Shown in pieces: positions 15,863 to 16,072 of a stretch of DNA of 16,072 nt. The DNA lies in NCBI GenBank assembly GCA_964550895.1, contig CAZKAP010000054.1:1-16072 (forward strand), written 5' to 3'. The stretch is from CAZKAP01 sp964550895. Its GTDB lineage: Bacteria; Bacteroidota; Bacteroidia; Flavobacteriales; Flavobacteriaceae. Below the pieces are notes generated by a model. The model ran no database searches. It saw only the letters and a list, made by a program, of their open reading frames with translations, and was not told the origin of the DNA. Numbering within the stretch: the stretch's first letter is position 1; every line of letters begins with the position of its first letter. The position numbers were made by a program, and so were the translations under genes.

Positions 15863-16072
15863 CTACCGCACCACGAGTTTGTCCACGCGGATCAGCAGCT
15901 CTTCAGGGTTAAAAGGTTTCACCAGGTAATCGTCGGCACCCAGTTTCAGGCACTCGATTCGGTCGGCACTGTTGTCGCGGCAGCTCAGCACAATGATCGG
16001 GATGTCCGAGAACATGCCGCTGGCCTTTATCTGTTTGATTAGTTCGAAGCCGTCCATTTCAGGCATTTCCAG
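15863..16072 (-). CDS. Response-regulator receiver domain, C-terminal end (gene runs off the right edge)
   Basis: About 69 codons of a CheY-like receiver are visible, ending in a TAG stop. The frame is open to the window edge and reads LEMPEMDGFEL at the start, the segment that normally follows the phosphorylated aspartate, so that aspartate should lie just outside the window. Other canonical elements are present: the IPIIVLS strand with the switch serine, LGADDY, and the conserved lysine in the VKPFNPEEL motif. The stop follows helix 5 directly, so the receiver is the last domain. The protein may be a single-domain regulator or the end of a hybrid histidine kinase; the window cannot decide. 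It is 49 bases upstream of the sugar transferase gene and on the same strand, so it may control polysaccharide synthesis; that is inference. The internal ATG at 16066 is not the true start because conserved residues precede it. Confidence 0.9.
   Translation of the reverse strand: MEMPEMDGFELIKQIKASGMFSDIPIIVLSCRDNSADRIECLKLGADDYLVKPFNPEELLIRVDKLVVR

Overview
The window is a single, densely packed polysaccharide-assembly locus with every recognisable gene on the minus strand, so it reads from base 16072 down to base 1. It looks chromosomal and comes from a Bacteroidota, most likely a marine-type flavobacterium of moderate-to-high GC. The support is an LruC-type surface lipoprotein, a sugar transferase whose C-terminal half resembles Bacteroidota relatives, start codons without clear Shine-Dalgarno sequences, and very short intergenic gaps. 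I see no tRNA, rRNA, insertion sequence, CRISPR array or phage gene.

Layout in order of transcription: the C-terminal end of a response-regulator receiver domain (16072-15863); a 49-base gap with a hairpin; a first run of seven genes (15813-5855) encoding the initiating sugar-1-phosphate transferase with a receiver-like N-terminus, a short TolC-like outer-membrane protein, a Wzc/Wzz-like inner-membrane co-polymerase with a degenerate nucleotide-binding domain, a Wzx-type flippase, a Wzy/WaaL-type polymerase or ligase, a family 2 glycosyltransferase and an LruC/DUF4114 lipoprotein. A strong intrinsic terminator (5794-5823) closes this run. A second run (5703 to the left edge) encodes UDP-glucose 6-dehydrogenase, a membrane-bound processive-type family 2 glycosyltransferase, two GT-B glycosyltransferases, a hexapeptide-repeat acyltransferase and the first codons of one more possible gene. 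Within each run the genes overlap by 4 bases or are separated by 2 to 23 bases.

Together they describe a Wzx/Wzy-dependent exopolysaccharide or capsule pathway. The sugar transferase loads the first sugar on undecaprenyl phosphate. The glycosyltransferases extend the repeat unit, one probably using UDP-glucuronate made by the dehydrogenase. The acyltransferase decorates it, Wzx flips it, Wzy polymerises it, and the Wzc-like and TolC-like proteins would control length and export. The lipoprotein is a candidate surface partner of the polymer.

The most noteworthy points are the pseudo-receiver fused to the initiating transferase beside a canonical receiver, the Wzc-like protein that has lost key kinase residues, a half-length TolC-like protein where a Wza-type exporter is expected, a lipoprotein with two parallel EDL...DFND motifs inside the operon, and a sharp fall in GC at base 1927. 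None of these proves a new system. The locus is best read as a variant of a known pathway with unusual regulatory and export parts.
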